Assembly: GCF_002097715.1 (NCBI RefSeq)
Contig: NZ_CP020738.1
Coordinates: forward strand, 2,728,001-2,792,000
DNA from: Burkholderia ubonensis subsp. mesacidophila
GTDB taxonomy: Bacteria; Pseudomonadota; Gammaproteobacteria; Burkholderiales; Burkholderiaceae
Direction of reading: 5' to 3'
DNA length: 64,000 nt
Part shown: positions 9,001-18,279 of the stretch, piece after piece
Numbering within the stretch: position 1 is the stretch's first letter
Layout: every line of letters begins with the position of its first letter
Position numbers and translations under genes: made by a program
Notes under the pieces: generated by a model
The model's input: only the letters and a program-made list of their open reading frames with translations
The model's database searches: none
What the model was told of the DNA's origin: nothing

Positions 9001-10477
9001 CCGGGGCCGCCGGGTCGCCGCCGGCGCGGCGGCCGTCGCATGCGCGCTGCTGCTCGGCGCGTGCGCCGACACGAACGGGATCGCGCCACGGGCGCGGATG
9101 CTCGACCCGTCCGGCGTCGCCGCGCCGTTCCCGCATTCGACCCAGGACGCCGCGGCCGCGTGGCCGCGCGACGACTGGTGGCTCGCGTGGCGCGATCCGC
9201 AGCTCGACGCGCTGGTCGCCGACGCGGTCGCCGGCAATCCGGCGCTGCGCGTCGCCCTTGCGCGCGTCGATCGCACGCTCGAGCTCGCTCGCATCGCCGG
9301 CGCGTCGCGCTACCCGTCGGCGAGCGTGCAAGGCGACTTCACGCGCAGGCGCTTCGCGCGCTTTGCGAGCCCCAGCCCGCCGGGCGGCAATACCGTCTGG
9401 AACAACGCCGTCGGCGCGGACCTGAGCTATTCGCTGGATCTGTGGGGCAAGGATCGCGCGCTGCGCGAGGGCACGCTCGACAGCGCATGGGCCGCGCAAG
9501 CCGACGCCCGCGCCGCGCGCCTGACGCTCGAAACCGCGGTCGTGCGCACCTATGTGTCGTTCGCACGCGCGTTCGATCAGCGCGACGTCGAGCTCGCGAC
9601 GCTGAAGCGGCAGCAGAACATCGTCGACATCATCGAGCGCCGCGTGAAGGCGGGACTGGCGAGCCGCTTCGAGGTGACGCAAGCGACGACGCCGATCGCG
9701 GCGACCCGCGCGCAGGTCGAGGAGCTCGACCGGCAGATCGCGGTGATGCGCAACGAGCTGGCCGTGCTGACCGGCCAGGGCCCCGGGGCCGGCGCGAAAC
9801 TGGCGCGGCCGGCGCTGCGGCTCGACGTGCCCGCCGCGCTGCCGGCGAGCCTGCCGGCGGAGCTCGTCGGCCATCGCCCGGATATCGTCGCCGCCCGCTG
9901 GCGTGTGGAAGCCGCCACGCACGGCATCAAGGCCGCGAAGGCCGACTTCTATCCGAACATCGACCTGATCGCGAGCGCCGGGCTGGCGTCGGCGGCGTTC
10001 GGCGGCTTCTTCACGTTCGTGAACAACGACGCGATGACGCACGGCTTCGGCGCCGCGCTGTCGCTGCCGATCTTCGACGGCGGCGTGCGCAAGGGCCGCT
10101 ACGGGGTGGCCGTCGCCGACTACGACGCCGCGGTCGAGACATACAACGAGGCCGTGCTCGGCGCGTTTCGCGACGTCGCCAACCAGGTCGTGTCGCTGCA
10201 GTCGCTCGCGCGCCAGCAGCAGGACGTCGAGGCGTCGGTGCAGTCCGCGCAAAGCGCGTTCGACTATGCGGCGCGCGCGTATCGCGCCGGCCTCACCGAT
10301 TACCTGAACGTGCTGTCGACGCAGACGGAGCTGCTGCAGGCGCAACAAAGCCTCGCGAACACGCGCGCGGCGCGGCTCGACAGCTGGGCGCAGCTGATGA
10401 CGGCGCTCGGCGGCGGCGTCGAACCGATGCCGGCCGACGCCGTCATGCCGCCGCCGGGAGGCCCCGATGTTCGCTGA
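8984..10477 (+). CDS. NodT-family outer-membrane efflux lipoprotein
   Basis: This TolC-like outer-membrane factor (497 aa) has a lipoprotein signal peptide with lipobox LGAC (Cys27). Two OEP repeats follow: the family motif WWLAWRDPQLDALV near the N-terminus, ELVGHRPDIVAARWRVEAA in the middle, and LSLPIFDGG with YRAGLTDYLNVL near the end. It forms the exit duct of the tripartite pump with the FUSC protein upstream and the HlyD protein downstream. The start overlaps the FUSC gene and the end overlaps the DUF1656 gene, so it is a firm operon member. Confidence 0.93.
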   Translation: MTRAPDRGRRVAAGAAAVACALLLGACADTNGIAPRARMLDPSGVAAPFPHSTQDAAAAWPRDDWWLAWRDPQLDALVADAVAGNPALRVALARVDRTLELARIAGASRYPSASVQGDFTRRRFARFASPSPPGGNTVWNNAVGADLSYSLDLWGKDRALREGTLDSAWAAQADARAARLTLETAVVRTYVSFARAFDQRDVELATLKRQQNIVDIIERRVKAGLASRFEVTQATTPIAATRAQVEELDRQIAVMRNELAVLTGQGPGAGAKLARPALRLDVPAALPASLPAELVGHRPDIVAARWRVEAATHGIKAAKADFYPNIDLIASAGLASAAFGGFFTFVNNDAMTHGFGAALSLPIFDGGVRKGRYGVAVADYDAAVETYNEAVLGAFRDVANQVVSLQSLARQQQDVEASVQSAQSAFDYAARAYRAGLTDYLNVLSTQTELLQAQQSLANTRAARLDSWAQLMTALGGGVEPMPADAVMPPPGGPDVR

Positions 10478-10667
10478 AATGTCGTTCGTCTCGCTGCTCT
10501 TCCCCGGCCTGCTGCCGGCGTTCGTCGGCTGCGGCGTCGCGTTCTGGATCGCGGACCGCTGGATCGCGCGCGCCGGGCTCTACCGGCGCGTCTGGCATCC
10601 GGCGCTGTTCCGGGTGTCGCTGTTCGTGTGCGTCTTCTGCGCGATCGGCCTGCTGTTCGCCCAATAA
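10467..10667 (+). CDS. DUF1656 small membrane protein (AaeX-like)
   Basis: A 66-residue protein with two transmembrane helices: LLFPGLLPAFVGCGVAFWIA and an equally hydrophobic C-terminal segment ending FCAIGLLFAQ. Small DUF1656/AaeX proteins are almost always encoded between or beside the FUSC and HlyD genes of aromatic acid efflux pumps, exactly as here. It overlaps the upstream OMF gene by 11 bp and lies 24 bp before the HlyD gene. The role is presumed to be an accessory pump subunit; no biochemical function is established. Confidence 0.88.
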   Translation: MFAEMSFVSLLFPGLLPAFVGCGVAFWIADRWIARAGLYRRVWHPALFRVSLFVCVFCAIGLLFAQ

Positions 10668-10691
10668 CTCCCTACCCGCTCCGAAGTCATC

Positions 10692-11597
10692 ATGCGTGCC
10701 CAATCCTTCTTTCGCGTCGCGGCAACCTTGCTGCTGTTCTGCGCCGCCGTGCTGCTCGCCCATGCGCTCTGGACGCACTACATGTACGCGCCGTGGACCC
10801 GCGACGGCCGCGTGCGCGCGAAGGTCGTCAACATCGCGCCGGACGTGTCGGGCATCGTGACGGACGTGCTCGTCGCCGACAACCAGCCGGTGCATCGCGG
10901 CGACGTGCTGTTTCGCATCGATCCGGACCGCTTCCGCTACGCGCTCGCGCAAGCGGACGCGCAGGTCGCGCTGCGGCGCTCCGAACTCGACATGCGCAGC
11001 CGGCAGGCCGCGCGCCGCGCTCAACTCGACGGCGCGGTCATTTCGGCCGAAGTGCGCGACGATTCCGGCGCGGCGGCCCACCAGGCGCAGGCCAATTACC
11101 AGGCCGCGCTCGCCGCGCGGGACATCGCGCGCCTCAATCTCGAACGCAGCGTGGTGCGCGCGCCCGTCGACGGCTACATCACGAACCTGAACCTGTACCC
11201 CGGCGACTATGCGACCTCGGGCGTCGCACGGCTCGCGCTGATCGACGCCCATTCCTACTGGGTGTACGGCTATTTCGAAGAGACCAAGCTGCCGCAGGTG
11301 CGCGTCGGCGACCCGGTGGAAGTGCGGCTGCTGTCGGGCGGCGCGCCGCTCAGCGGACACGTCGAGAGCATCGCGCGCGGCATCAGCGATCGCGACAACC
11401 CGACCGGCTCGTCGCTGCTCGCGGACGTCAATCCGGTCTTCACGTGGGTGCGCCTCGCGCAGCGCGTGCCGGTGCGCATTCGTCTCGATGCGCTGCCGGC
11501 CGATACGCTGCTGGCCGCCGGCACGACCTGCACCGTCACCCTTCGCCCTCGGAGCGTCGACGCGGCGGGCGCGACCGCGCAGGCAGGCCGTCGATGA
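10692..11597 (+). CDS. HlyD-family membrane fusion protein (AaeA-like)
   Basis: The 301-residue periplasmic adaptor has one N-terminal membrane anchor (about residues 8-26). The biotinyl-lipoyl half-motif RVRAKVVNIAPDVSGIV with VLVADNQPVHRGDVLFRIDP follows, then a helical hairpin (about 80-150), the second lipoyl half (RAPVDGYITNLNLYPGDYAT) and a beta-barrel containing YFEETKLPQVRVGDPVEVRL. It would link the FUSC pump to the NodT outer-membrane channel. It is the last gene of the efflux operon. Confidence 0.93.
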   Translation: MRAQSFFRVAATLLLFCAAVLLAHALWTHYMYAPWTRDGRVRAKVVNIAPDVSGIVTDVLVADNQPVHRGDVLFRIDPDRFRYALAQADAQVALRRSELDMRSRQAARRAQLDGAVISAEVRDDSGAAAHQAQANYQAALAARDIARLNLERSVVRAPVDGYITNLNLYPGDYATSGVARLALIDAHSYWVYGYFEETKLPQVRVGDPVEVRLLSGGAPLSGHVESIARGISDRDNPTGSSLLADVNPVFTWVRLAQRVPVRIRLDALPADTLLAAGTTCTVTLRPRSVDAAGATAQAGRR

Positions 11598-11754
11598 AGG
11601 CGGCGCACGCGTTGTTGCCCGGCGGGCGACAGTGCGTTCCGCGCGCACCGGCTTTTGTGCGCCGTCAAGCCGATGTAAGGTTGCGATCAGGTTGCGCGGC
11701 ACGCCTGCCGCGCACGCAGGCAGTCAGACATTCGTATTCGATCAGGAGCACATC

Positions 11755-11958
11755 ATGGAATTTCTGCTCGACCACGCCATCGATGGCGCAGCGGCACAAG
11801 ACATCGCGCATCAGATCCGCACCGTTGACCCGGACGCCAAGGTTCAGGTCGACCAGCCGAACCAGATGGTCCAGGTCGATTCGTGGCTGTTCGCCGAGGA
11901 GTTCTTCGTCGCGTTCGACGATGCCGGCTACGCCGTCGTCCGGATCAACGACCGCTGA
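11755..11958 (+). CDS. Small HMA-like protein without CxxC
   Basis: A 67-residue acidic protein (MEFLLDHAIDGAAAQDIAHQ...) with an AGGAG ribosome binding site 7 nt upstream. The pattern of a short beta strand, a helix (GAAAQDIAHQIRTVDP), a strand (AKVQVDQPNQMVQVD), a helix and AGYAVVRIND resembles the ferredoxin-like fold of heavy-metal-associated domains. The metal-binding CxxC is absent, so it is unlikely to be a classic copper chaperone. It sits between the efflux operon and an OsmC gene. The family assignment is tentative. Confidence 0.6.
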   Translation: MEFLLDHAIDGAAAQDIAHQIRTVDPDAKVQVDQPNQMVQVDSWLFAEEFFVAFDDAGYAVVRINDR

Positions 11959-12012
11959 CCCGCGGCATCCGGCCGGCCCCTTTCCCCGCTTTCTCGTTCA
12001 TCAGGATTTCCC

Positions 12013-12414
12013 ATGGCAAATTCGACCGTCGTCGCGCATCTCGGCGCGATCCGCTACCGCGTCACGCTGAGCACCGGCGCCCACGAATGGCTGAGCGACG
12101 TGCCGGCCCGTCTCGGCGGCGGCGACAGCGGCCCCGATCCGCACGACCTCCTGCTGTCCGCGCTCGGCTCCTGCACCGCGATCACCGTCGCGATGTACGC
12201 GCAGCGCAAGGAGCTGCCGCTCGACGGCATCGACGTGCGGCTCGCGATCACCGACGAGCAGCCCGGATCGCCGACGAAGATCGCGCGCGACATCACGCTG
12301 AGCGGCAACCTGACGGCCGAGCAGCGCAACCGCCTGCTGGAAATCGCGAACGCGTGCCCGATTCACCGGCTGCTCACCGGCGACGTCGAGATCGACAGCC
12401 GCCTGAGCGCCTGA
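12013..12414 (+). CDS. OsmC-family protein
   Basis: The 133-residue protein matches the OsmC/Ohr fold. An N-terminal beta domain (GAIRYRVTLSTGAHEWLSD) leads to the GPDPHDLLLSALGSCTAITV helix carrying one conserved cysteine, and NACPIHRLLTGDVEI near the C-terminus carries the second. Family members reduce organic hydroperoxides through these two cysteines, which are both retained. It lies 54 bp downstream of the HMA-like gene and 28 bp upstream of a pirin gene, suggesting a small stress-response transcription unit. Confidence 0.9.
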   Translation: MANSTVVAHLGAIRYRVTLSTGAHEWLSDVPARLGGGDSGPDPHDLLLSALGSCTAITVAMYAQRKELPLDGIDVRLAITDEQPGSPTKIARDITLSGNLTAEQRNRLLEIANACPIHRLLTGDVEIDSRLSA

Positions 12415-12442
12415 CGCGACACGATTACAGGACATTCACGAC

Positions 12443-13372
12443 ATGGACACGCGCCTCGAAACCCCGTCGACCTCCCCCGCACCCGGCCCGCAGGCCGCCG
12501 AACGCTACCCGGCGCGCGCCGCCGAAGTCGGCGCGCTGCCGATCCACCGCGCGTTGCCCAATCGTCAGCGCAAGACCGTCGGCGCGTGGTGCTTCCTCGA
12601 CCACGCGGGCCCGGTCGCCCTTTCCGCCGACACCGGCATGCACGTCGGCCCGCATCCGCACATCGGCCTGCAGACGTTCACCTGGATGATCGAAGGCTCG
12701 GTGCTGCATCGCGACAGCCTCGGCTACGAACAGGTGATCCGGCCCGGCGAGGTCAACCTGATGACCGCCGGCCGCGGCATCGCGCACGCCGAGGACACCG
12801 AGGACTCCTTGTTGCCCGGCGGGCGCTTTCATGCGGTGCAGCTCTGGATCGCGCTGCCCGACGCGCATCGCGATCGCGCGCCCGCGTTCGAAAACTACCG
12901 GAACCTGCCCGTTCACCGCGACGGCGGGTTCACGATCACGGTGCTGGCCGGCGCCGCGTTCGATCGCGTGTCGCCGGCGCAGGTGTATTCGCCGATGGTC
13001 GGGCTGGACTTCGCGTCGGACGGCGCCGCCCGTCTCGCGATGCCGCTCGATCCGGCGTTCGAATATGCGGTCTTCGCGCTGACGGGCGACGTGGCCGTCG
13101 ACGGCGCGGCGCTGGAGCCGAACGTGCTGCTTTATCTCGGCACCGGGCGCGACCGGCTCGAACTGACGACGCAGGCCGCTTCGCGATTCATCGTGCTCGG
13201 CGGCGCCCCGTTCGAGGAAGACCTGCTGATCTGGTGGAACTTCGTCGCGCGCAGCCCGGCGGAGATGGTCGCCGCGGCCGACGCGTGGAACGCGCAGCGC
13301 GGCTTCGGCGACGTGCAGGGCGTGACGGCCCCGCGCCTGGAGATGCCCGCGCTGCCGCCGACGTGGAAGTGA
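12443..13372 (+). CDS. Pirin family protein
   Basis: An intact 309-residue bicupin pirin. The N-terminal cupin has the canonical metal ligand motifs HPHIGLQTFTWMIEG and TAGRGIAHAED, and SVLHRDSLG between them is typical. The C-terminal cupin is present (VLAGAAFDRVS..., AVFALTGDVAVDGAALEPN, LGGAPFEEDLLIWWNFVA). Bacterial pirins are iron- or other metal-binding proteins, some with quercetin dioxygenase activity or a role in redox control. It is probably cotranscribed with the OsmC gene 28 bp upstream. It serves as an internal contrast to the degenerate pirin-like gene at 4744. Confidence 0.94.
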   Translation: MDTRLETPSTSPAPGPQAAERYPARAAEVGALPIHRALPNRQRKTVGAWCFLDHAGPVALSADTGMHVGPHPHIGLQTFTWMIEGSVLHRDSLGYEQVIRPGEVNLMTAGRGIAHAEDTEDSLLPGGRFHAVQLWIALPDAHRDRAPAFENYRNLPVHRDGGFTITVLAGAAFDRVSPAQVYSPMVGLDFASDGAARLAMPLDPAFEYAVFALTGDVAVDGAALEPNVLLYLGTGRDRLELTTQAASRFIVLGGAPFEEDLLIWWNFVARSPAEMVAAADAWNAQRGFGDVQGVTAPRLEMPALPPTWK

Positions 13373-13409
13373 GCGCGGGCGCCGCGCGCGGCGGCGCAGC
13401 CCTTCGTCA

Positions 13410-15302
13410 CTAGGCCGGCGACGCAACCGACACCGTCTGCCGCAACGCGTTCGTGCAACGCTGCGCGTCGTCGAGGAAGCGGCCGAACGCGTCGCTCGTC
13501 AGTTCGTCGTGGGTCAGCCAGCGCTGCTTCTGCACGAGGCGCTGACGATACGCGATGCCCTGCGCCGCCGGCTCGGGCGTCACGTCGAGATCGAACCACG
13601 GCGACCGCACGCTGCAGGCGGCCAGCGGCTGCTCCACCCGCACGCCGTCGAGCCGCACCTCGGCCCGGCTTTCCTCCTGGTCGCCCAGATACAGGTCGCC
13701 GACATCGCCGTTGCGCCGGTAGTTGGCCAGCCGTTCCCACTTGTCGCGCCATCCCGAGCCGCCGTTGTACACGTAGCCGCTCGACGTCCGGTCGAGCGCG
13801 CGCCGGTCCACGCCGTGCGCGCTGATCCGGTAGCGGCCGAACCCCGCGGCGCTCGTGTCAGGCCGGTCGATCCGGCATTCGACCGGCTCCTTGAACCAGG
13901 TGTTGCACAGATGCTGGTCGACGGCGGTCGCGCCCTGCGCATAGTCGCCATCCATCAGCGCCCACAGCAGGTTCCCGTCCTTGTCGACGCGCAAGTCGAC
14001 GCGCGCGCTGCCGTCGTCGAGCACGCTCGCATGGTACGTGCCGTCGAAGATCACCCGCGGCGCCTGCGCCGCGATGCGGTCCTCCTCGACCGTGCCGTTG
14101 CGCTCGACGACCAGCGCCCATCGCTCCTGCAGGTCGGGCGGGGTATTGCCCGGCAGATAGACGTTGTTGGTCGGGTCGAGCCACCAGGTCTCGCCGTTGA
14201 CTACCGCGCGCACGATCGCGTGATTCGGCGCGGCGAGGCCGGGCACCAGCAGCGGGCCCGCGTCGACGCCGCGGAACACGAACGCGGGCCGCGCGTCGAT
14301 GCCGCTCGCGTCGAGCATGGCCGCCAGCAGCACGGCGAGATCCTTGCAGTCGCCGTAGCCGTTCGCCTCGATCTGCGCGAGATCGAACGGCACGAGGCCG
14401 CGCTCGCTCATGCGCCAGTCGCCCATGTAGCGGTAGTGCGCGCTGATGTGCTTCATCAGCGCGGCGACGCGCTCGGCCTCGGGCTTGCCCCGCGCCGCCG
14501 CGACCGCGCCCGCCGCACCGGCCGGCAGCGGCGCGGCGAGAATCGCGTTGTAGCGCGCCGCGAACGGGCCGAAGTGCGCCTGCCGGTCGAGACTGCTGGT
14601 CAGCTCGATGCGCGGCACCCGGCGCGCCATCGTGCCGTCCTCGTTGATCAGGTTGAAATAGCGCGGCGCCTTCAGCGTGACCACGACACGCCGGCCCTGC
14701 CCGGACGGCTCGACGTCGAATTCGTCGAGCTGCTCGCCGCGCCACGCGATCGGCCGGTCGGCGGAAAACTCGGCCCGGTACGCGTCGAGCCGCACGGGCA
14801 TCGGCCCGAACACCGCGCGCTCGTGGAATTCCGTCGCATTCGGCGTCGCGGCGACGTGCTCGACGAGCGTGTACGTGATGGTGCTGCCGACCCGCAAGCC
14901 GGGGAACGCGACCGACGTCTGCCGGTTGCGGTGAAAGCCGGCCTCCGGGTTCGGCGCGGTGCGCGTGTCGATCTGCTTCGCCGCAAGCGGGACGCGCCGG
15001 CCGTCCGGCTGGATCACCGCGGCATCGCGAATCTCGAGGCGGTCGTTGTCGCGGAAGTCGAAGTCGAGCCGGGACAGCTGCGCGCGTCCGGCCGGACGCA
15101 GGATCGTCAGCTTTTCGTGCGTCGTGCAGTCCTTGCTCGCATCCCGGTTGATCCGGCAGGTCATGTCGGTGCGCCGCGCCACCGGCGCTTCGTCGACCGG
15201 CTGCAGCGCGGCGTTCGATCCGGCGGACGCGATGCACAGCAGCACGGCGACGCCCGCGTTGGCGCCGCTGCGCGCATGTTTCGAACAGGTTCGGAAGGTC
15301 AT
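13410..15302 (-). CDS. Exported DUF3857 / transglutaminase-like domain protein
   Basis: This 630-residue protein has a signal peptide (hydrophobic GVAVLLCIASAGSNA), a DUF3857 domain at about 45-240, and a transglutaminase-like cysteine protease domain at about 270-400. The catalytic triad is readable: Cys in NGYGDCKDLAVLLAAML, His in PNHAIVRAVV and Asp in WWLDPTNN. The C-terminal part is beta-rich. The start has GAGGAG 8 nt upstream. It faces the pirin gene tail to tail and stands alone as a transcription unit. Substrate and cellular role are unknown for this family. Confidence 0.88.
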   Translation of the reverse strand: MTFRTCSKHARSGANAGVAVLLCIASAGSNAALQPVDEAPVARRTDMTCRINRDASKDCTTHEKLTILRPAGRAQLSRLDFDFRDNDRLEIRDAAVIQPDGRRVPLAAKQIDTRTAPNPEAGFHRNRQTSVAFPGLRVGSTITYTLVEHVAATPNATEFHERAVFGPMPVRLDAYRAEFSADRPIAWRGEQLDEFDVEPSGQGRRVVVTLKAPRYFNLINEDGTMARRVPRIELTSSLDRQAHFGPFAARYNAILAAPLPAGAAGAVAAARGKPEAERVAALMKHISAHYRYMGDWRMSERGLVPFDLAQIEANGYGDCKDLAVLLAAMLDASGIDARPAFVFRGVDAGPLLVPGLAAPNHAIVRAVVNGETWWLDPTNNVYLPGNTPPDLQERWALVVERNGTVEEDRIAAQAPRVIFDGTYHASVLDDGSARVDLRVDKDGNLLWALMDGDYAQGATAVDQHLCNTWFKEPVECRIDRPDTSAAGFGRYRISAHGVDRRALDRTSSGYVYNGGSGWRDKWERLANYRRNGDVGDLYLGDQEESRAEVRLDGVRVEQPLAACSVRSPWFDLDVTPEPAAQGIAYRQRLVQKQRWLTHDELTSDAFGRFLDDAQRCTNALRQTVSVASPA

Positions 15303-16101
15303 CGGTTGGACTCCTCATAGTGGTCGTGACGGGTTGAAACGCTGCTTTCCTTTCGAACGGGTCTGCTGATTTCACATGGGCTGTGCACTTCCGATTGCAT
15401 GAATGCGATCGACGCCCGCTTCGATGGCGGCGAACGAATCGATTCAGGAATGGCGGGTCAGGCGCGCAAAAGCGCGTCCGGGCGGAACGTCCGAGGTCTT
15501 GCGCGCATCACACGGATGCGCGTCGAGACGGACGCTGACGACATGGCTAAAGAGGGGCGCGCCGCATGACGAGGTCCGCGGGCTTCGTGGCGAGTGTCGC
15601 TGTACCGATGGCGATGGCATCCGGGCGATGCCATCACGTTGAATCGCGCTCGCCTGCCTTCAACGAAGCGGGCCGGCGACGCATTGATTCCGTAGAACTG
15701 CTATGGGTATTCGCTTGATCGAACAGGATGGAATTTTAAAACGCGACGATCGTATCAAAATGTACTTTACCGGTCAAATACGACCGTTCGCATTCCGTCC
15801 AATCGCCCATCATCCCTTTGCATAACAAATTAAATATTCCGATCTGAAAATCAGCGGCATGCCGGCGCTTTCGGCAAGATCTTGTCCGGCACCGCCTCCG
15901 GGATTCCCGAGCGTCACGGCCCGCATCTGCGACGAGATGTCGCTGACGATGTCATCGACGCCGCGCTGCGTCGCAAAAACCCGATGCGATTCGCCCGTTC
16001 CCATTGCCTACAATCAAGGTGCAACCCCGCCGGCCCCGCGTGACGCACGGAGGATGCGGCATTCCCGGCCGATCGAAGTGCCCCTTTTTCAGGAGATCAC
16101 C
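15303..16101. other. Long intergenic region with AT-rich core
   Basis: About 800 bp lies between the divergent starts of the transglutaminase-like gene and the small gene at 16102. The left part is GC-rich with no convincing frame. Positions about 15700-15860 are markedly AT-rich for this genome (several A/T runs) and probably contain promoters. No repeat, tRNA or mobile element was recognised. Confidence 0.5.
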
Positions 16102-16305
16102 ATGAATGCGGAAACCAGCAGCAATGTCCGTGCCTTCGTGCAGACCGCGGAGCATGCGGGCGCGTTCGTCTGGGTCATCTCGCTCGTCGATTTCGATGCG
16201 CAGCACGTGAAGCGCGCGCTCGTGTCGGACGAGACGTTCGGCACGGCCGCCGCCGCGCGGGACGCCGGCGAAGCCCGCCTGGCCGGGATGCGGGAAGACC
16301 GGTAA
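16102..16305 (+). CDS. Small conserved-type hypothetical protein
   Basis: A 67-residue frame starting MNAETSSNVRAFVQTAEHAG with a strong AGGAG ribosome binding site 7 nt upstream. It contains a hydrophobic strand (FVWVISLVDFDAQ), a helix and an Ala/Arg-rich tail. I do not recognise a domain. Its good start signal and position 91 bp upstream of a glutamine synthetase gene make it a likely real gene. Confidence 0.6.
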   Translation: MNAETSSNVRAFVQTAEHAGAFVWVISLVDFDAQHVKRALVSDETFGTAAAARDAGEARLAGMREDR

Positions 16306-16396
16306 CCGGGCGCTTGCGTGTGTGGACCCGCGCGGCTTTCGCATGCGGGCAGACCAAGCAGGAACATAGGCAAAGGGCCGGAAGAGGAGAACGTCC

Positions 16397-17902
16397 ATGC
16401 CCGATACGCAAGCCAACCCCGGGGCGCCTTCCTCGGTATCCGTCGATGCAGGCAGCTATCGCGTCGCCCGTCCCGAAAGCGTGAGCGACGTGATCGATCT
16501 GGTGCACAAGCACGCGATCCAGATCGTCGACCTGAAATTCACCGATCTGCCGGGACTCTGGCAGCACTTCTCGATTACGCTCCCCGAACTTCACGAAGGC
16601 CTGTTCGAAGCCGGCATCGGTTTCGACGGCTCGTCGATTCGCGGCTTCCAGGAGATCCACGAGTCGGACATGCTGCTGCGGCCGGATCCGGCCACCGCGT
16701 TCGTCGATCCGGTGTGCGGCACGCCGACGCTGTCGCTGATCTGCGACGTCGTCGATCCCGTGCTGCGGCAGCCGTACTCGCGCGATCCGCGCCATGTCGC
16801 AAAGAAGGCCGAGGCGTATCTCGCACAGAGCGGCGTCGCGACGACCTGCTATTTCGGGCCCGAACTCGAATTCTTCATTTTCGACTCGATCCGCTTCGGG
16901 CAGGATCAGCACAGCGGCTATTACTACGTCGAATCGGCCGAAGGCGACTGGACCACGGGCCGTGACGAAGGCGCGTACGGCGGCGGCAACCTCGGCTACA
17001 AGGCGCGCTACAAGCAAGGGTATTTTCCGGTGCCGCCGCAGGACACGCTGCAGGAGATCCGCTCCGAGATCGCGCTGACGCTGCAGCAGGCCGGCGTGCA
17101 GGTCGAGGTGCACCACCATGAAGTGGCGACCGCCGGACAGAACGAGATCGACATGCGCTTCGCGACGCTCACGCGGATGGCCGACAACGTGATGATCTAC
17201 AAGTACATCTGCAAGAACGTCGCGCGCCGGCACGGCAAGGTCGCCACCTTCATGCCCAAGCCGCTGTTCGCCGACAACGCGAGCGGCATGCACTGTCACC
17301 AGAGCCTGTGGGACGACGAGCGCAACCTGTTTTACGACGCGGCCGGCTGGGCGCTGACGTCGGACCTGTGCCGCTGGTACATCGGCGGCCTGCTGCAGCA
17401 TGCGCCCGCGCTGATGGCGTTCTGCGCGCCGACGACGAATTCGTACAAGCGGCTGGTGCCCGGCTACGAAGCGCCGGTGAACCTCGCGATGTCGCAGCGC
17501 AACCGGTCGGCCGCCGCGCGCATCCCGATGGTCTCGGATTCGCCGAGCGCGCGGCGCGTCGAGTTCCGCTGCCCCGACCCGTCCGCGAATGCGTACTTCG
17601 CGTTCGCGGCGATGCTGATGGCCGGGCTCGACGGCATCGAACACCGGATCGATCCCGGCGATCCGCTCGACCGGAACATCTACGACCTGCCGCCGGAAGA
17701 AGCGCGCAACATCCGGCAAGTGCCGGATTCGCTCGAGGCCGCGCTGCGGGCGCTCGAAGCCGACCACGCGTTCCTGCGCAAGGGCGACGTGTTCAGCGAC
17801 GACGTGATCCGGACCTGGATCGATTACAAGCGCAAGCACGAAATCGACCCGGTCAGGCTGCGTCCGCATCCTTGGGAGTTCTATTTGTATTTCGATATCT
17901 GA
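16397..17902 (+). CDS. Glutamine synthetase, type I
   Basis: A 501-residue GS-I enzyme (glutamate + NH3 + ATP to glutamine). Visible signatures include the beta-grasp segment DLKFTDLPGLWQHFSITLPE, GFDGSSIRGF, the catalytic-domain metal ligands in GPELEFFIFD, HHHEVATAGQNEIDMRF, FMPKPLFADNASGMHCHQS and NSYKRLVPGYEAPV. Tyr429 in NIYDLPPEE corresponds to the adenylylation tyrosine of enteric GlnA. It is slightly longer than E. coli GlnA and divergent from it (for example GSSIRGFQEIHESDM). No glnK or ntrBC neighbours are present, so it may be a second, specialised isozyme. GAGGAG precedes the start. It lies upstream of the arginine deiminase operon but about 870 bp away from it. Confidence 0.9.
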   Translation: MPDTQANPGAPSSVSVDAGSYRVARPESVSDVIDLVHKHAIQIVDLKFTDLPGLWQHFSITLPELHEGLFEAGIGFDGSSIRGFQEIHESDMLLRPDPATAFVDPVCGTPTLSLICDVVDPVLRQPYSRDPRHVAKKAEAYLAQSGVATTCYFGPELEFFIFDSIRFGQDQHSGYYYVESAEGDWTTGRDEGAYGGGNLGYKARYKQGYFPVPPQDTLQEIRSEIALTLQQAGVQVEVHHHEVATAGQNEIDMRFATLTRMADNVMIYKYICKNVARRHGKVATFMPKPLFADNASGMHCHQSLWDDERNLFYDAAGWALTSDLCRWYIGGLLQHAPALMAFCAPTTNSYKRLVPGYEAPVNLAMSQRNRSAAARIPMVSDSPSARRVEFRCPDPSANAYFAFAAMLMAGLDGIEHRIDPGDPLDRNIYDLPPEEARNIRQVPDSLEAALRALEADHAFLRKGDVFSDDVIRTWIDYKRKHEIDPVRLRPHPWEFYLYFDI

Positions 17903-18279
17903 AGCAACGAAGCCGCGCGGTCGATGCGGTCGTCCGGAACCCGTCCCGGCCACATCGCCCGCGGCCTTGCGTCGCATTGCCCGTTGCGTCGACTTCCCCC
18001 CCCTCGCGTTACCCCCCCGCCTGACGCCGTTTACCCCCCGCCCGCGATCTTTGATCCACGACATAAAGTGCCCGTTAAATTGTTTCCAATTGGTGAGCCA
18101 TCGGGAAGAATTGAATCAACGAAAGCAAATTCAGATACGAAATTCGACGGATACGGTGTGGATTTGATCGGCTCGTTTCGCACGCGGGAATCGGGAAAAC
18201 GGCTCGATGCCTGAGCGTGCGCAAATTCGATCGTCACAAGCGGTCGAGCACGGAATTGAACAACAAGGCAGGAAGTGCG
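17903..18279. other. Intergenic region with three poly-C tracts
   Basis: The 377 bp leader region between the glutamine synthetase gene and the RRM gene has cytosine runs of 8 (17996-18003), 7 (18012-18018) and 6 (18034-18039). An AT-rich stretch follows (about 18060-18165), which probably holds the promoter of the RRM gene and perhaps the arc operon. A lone TTGAT half-site occurs at 18051, but no full FNR/ANR dyad was seen. Confidence 0.5.

Noticed and set aside
15810..16004. 64-codon minus-strand frame in the AT-rich intergenic region
   Set aside because: No ribosome binding site was seen, there is no recognisable domain, and the composition is unremarkable; probably chance.
18051..18065. 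Possible FNR/ANR site upstream of the RRM/arc genes
   Set aside because: Only the TTGAT half is present; the second half does not match ATCAA, so it is not called despite the expected anaerobic control of arc genes.
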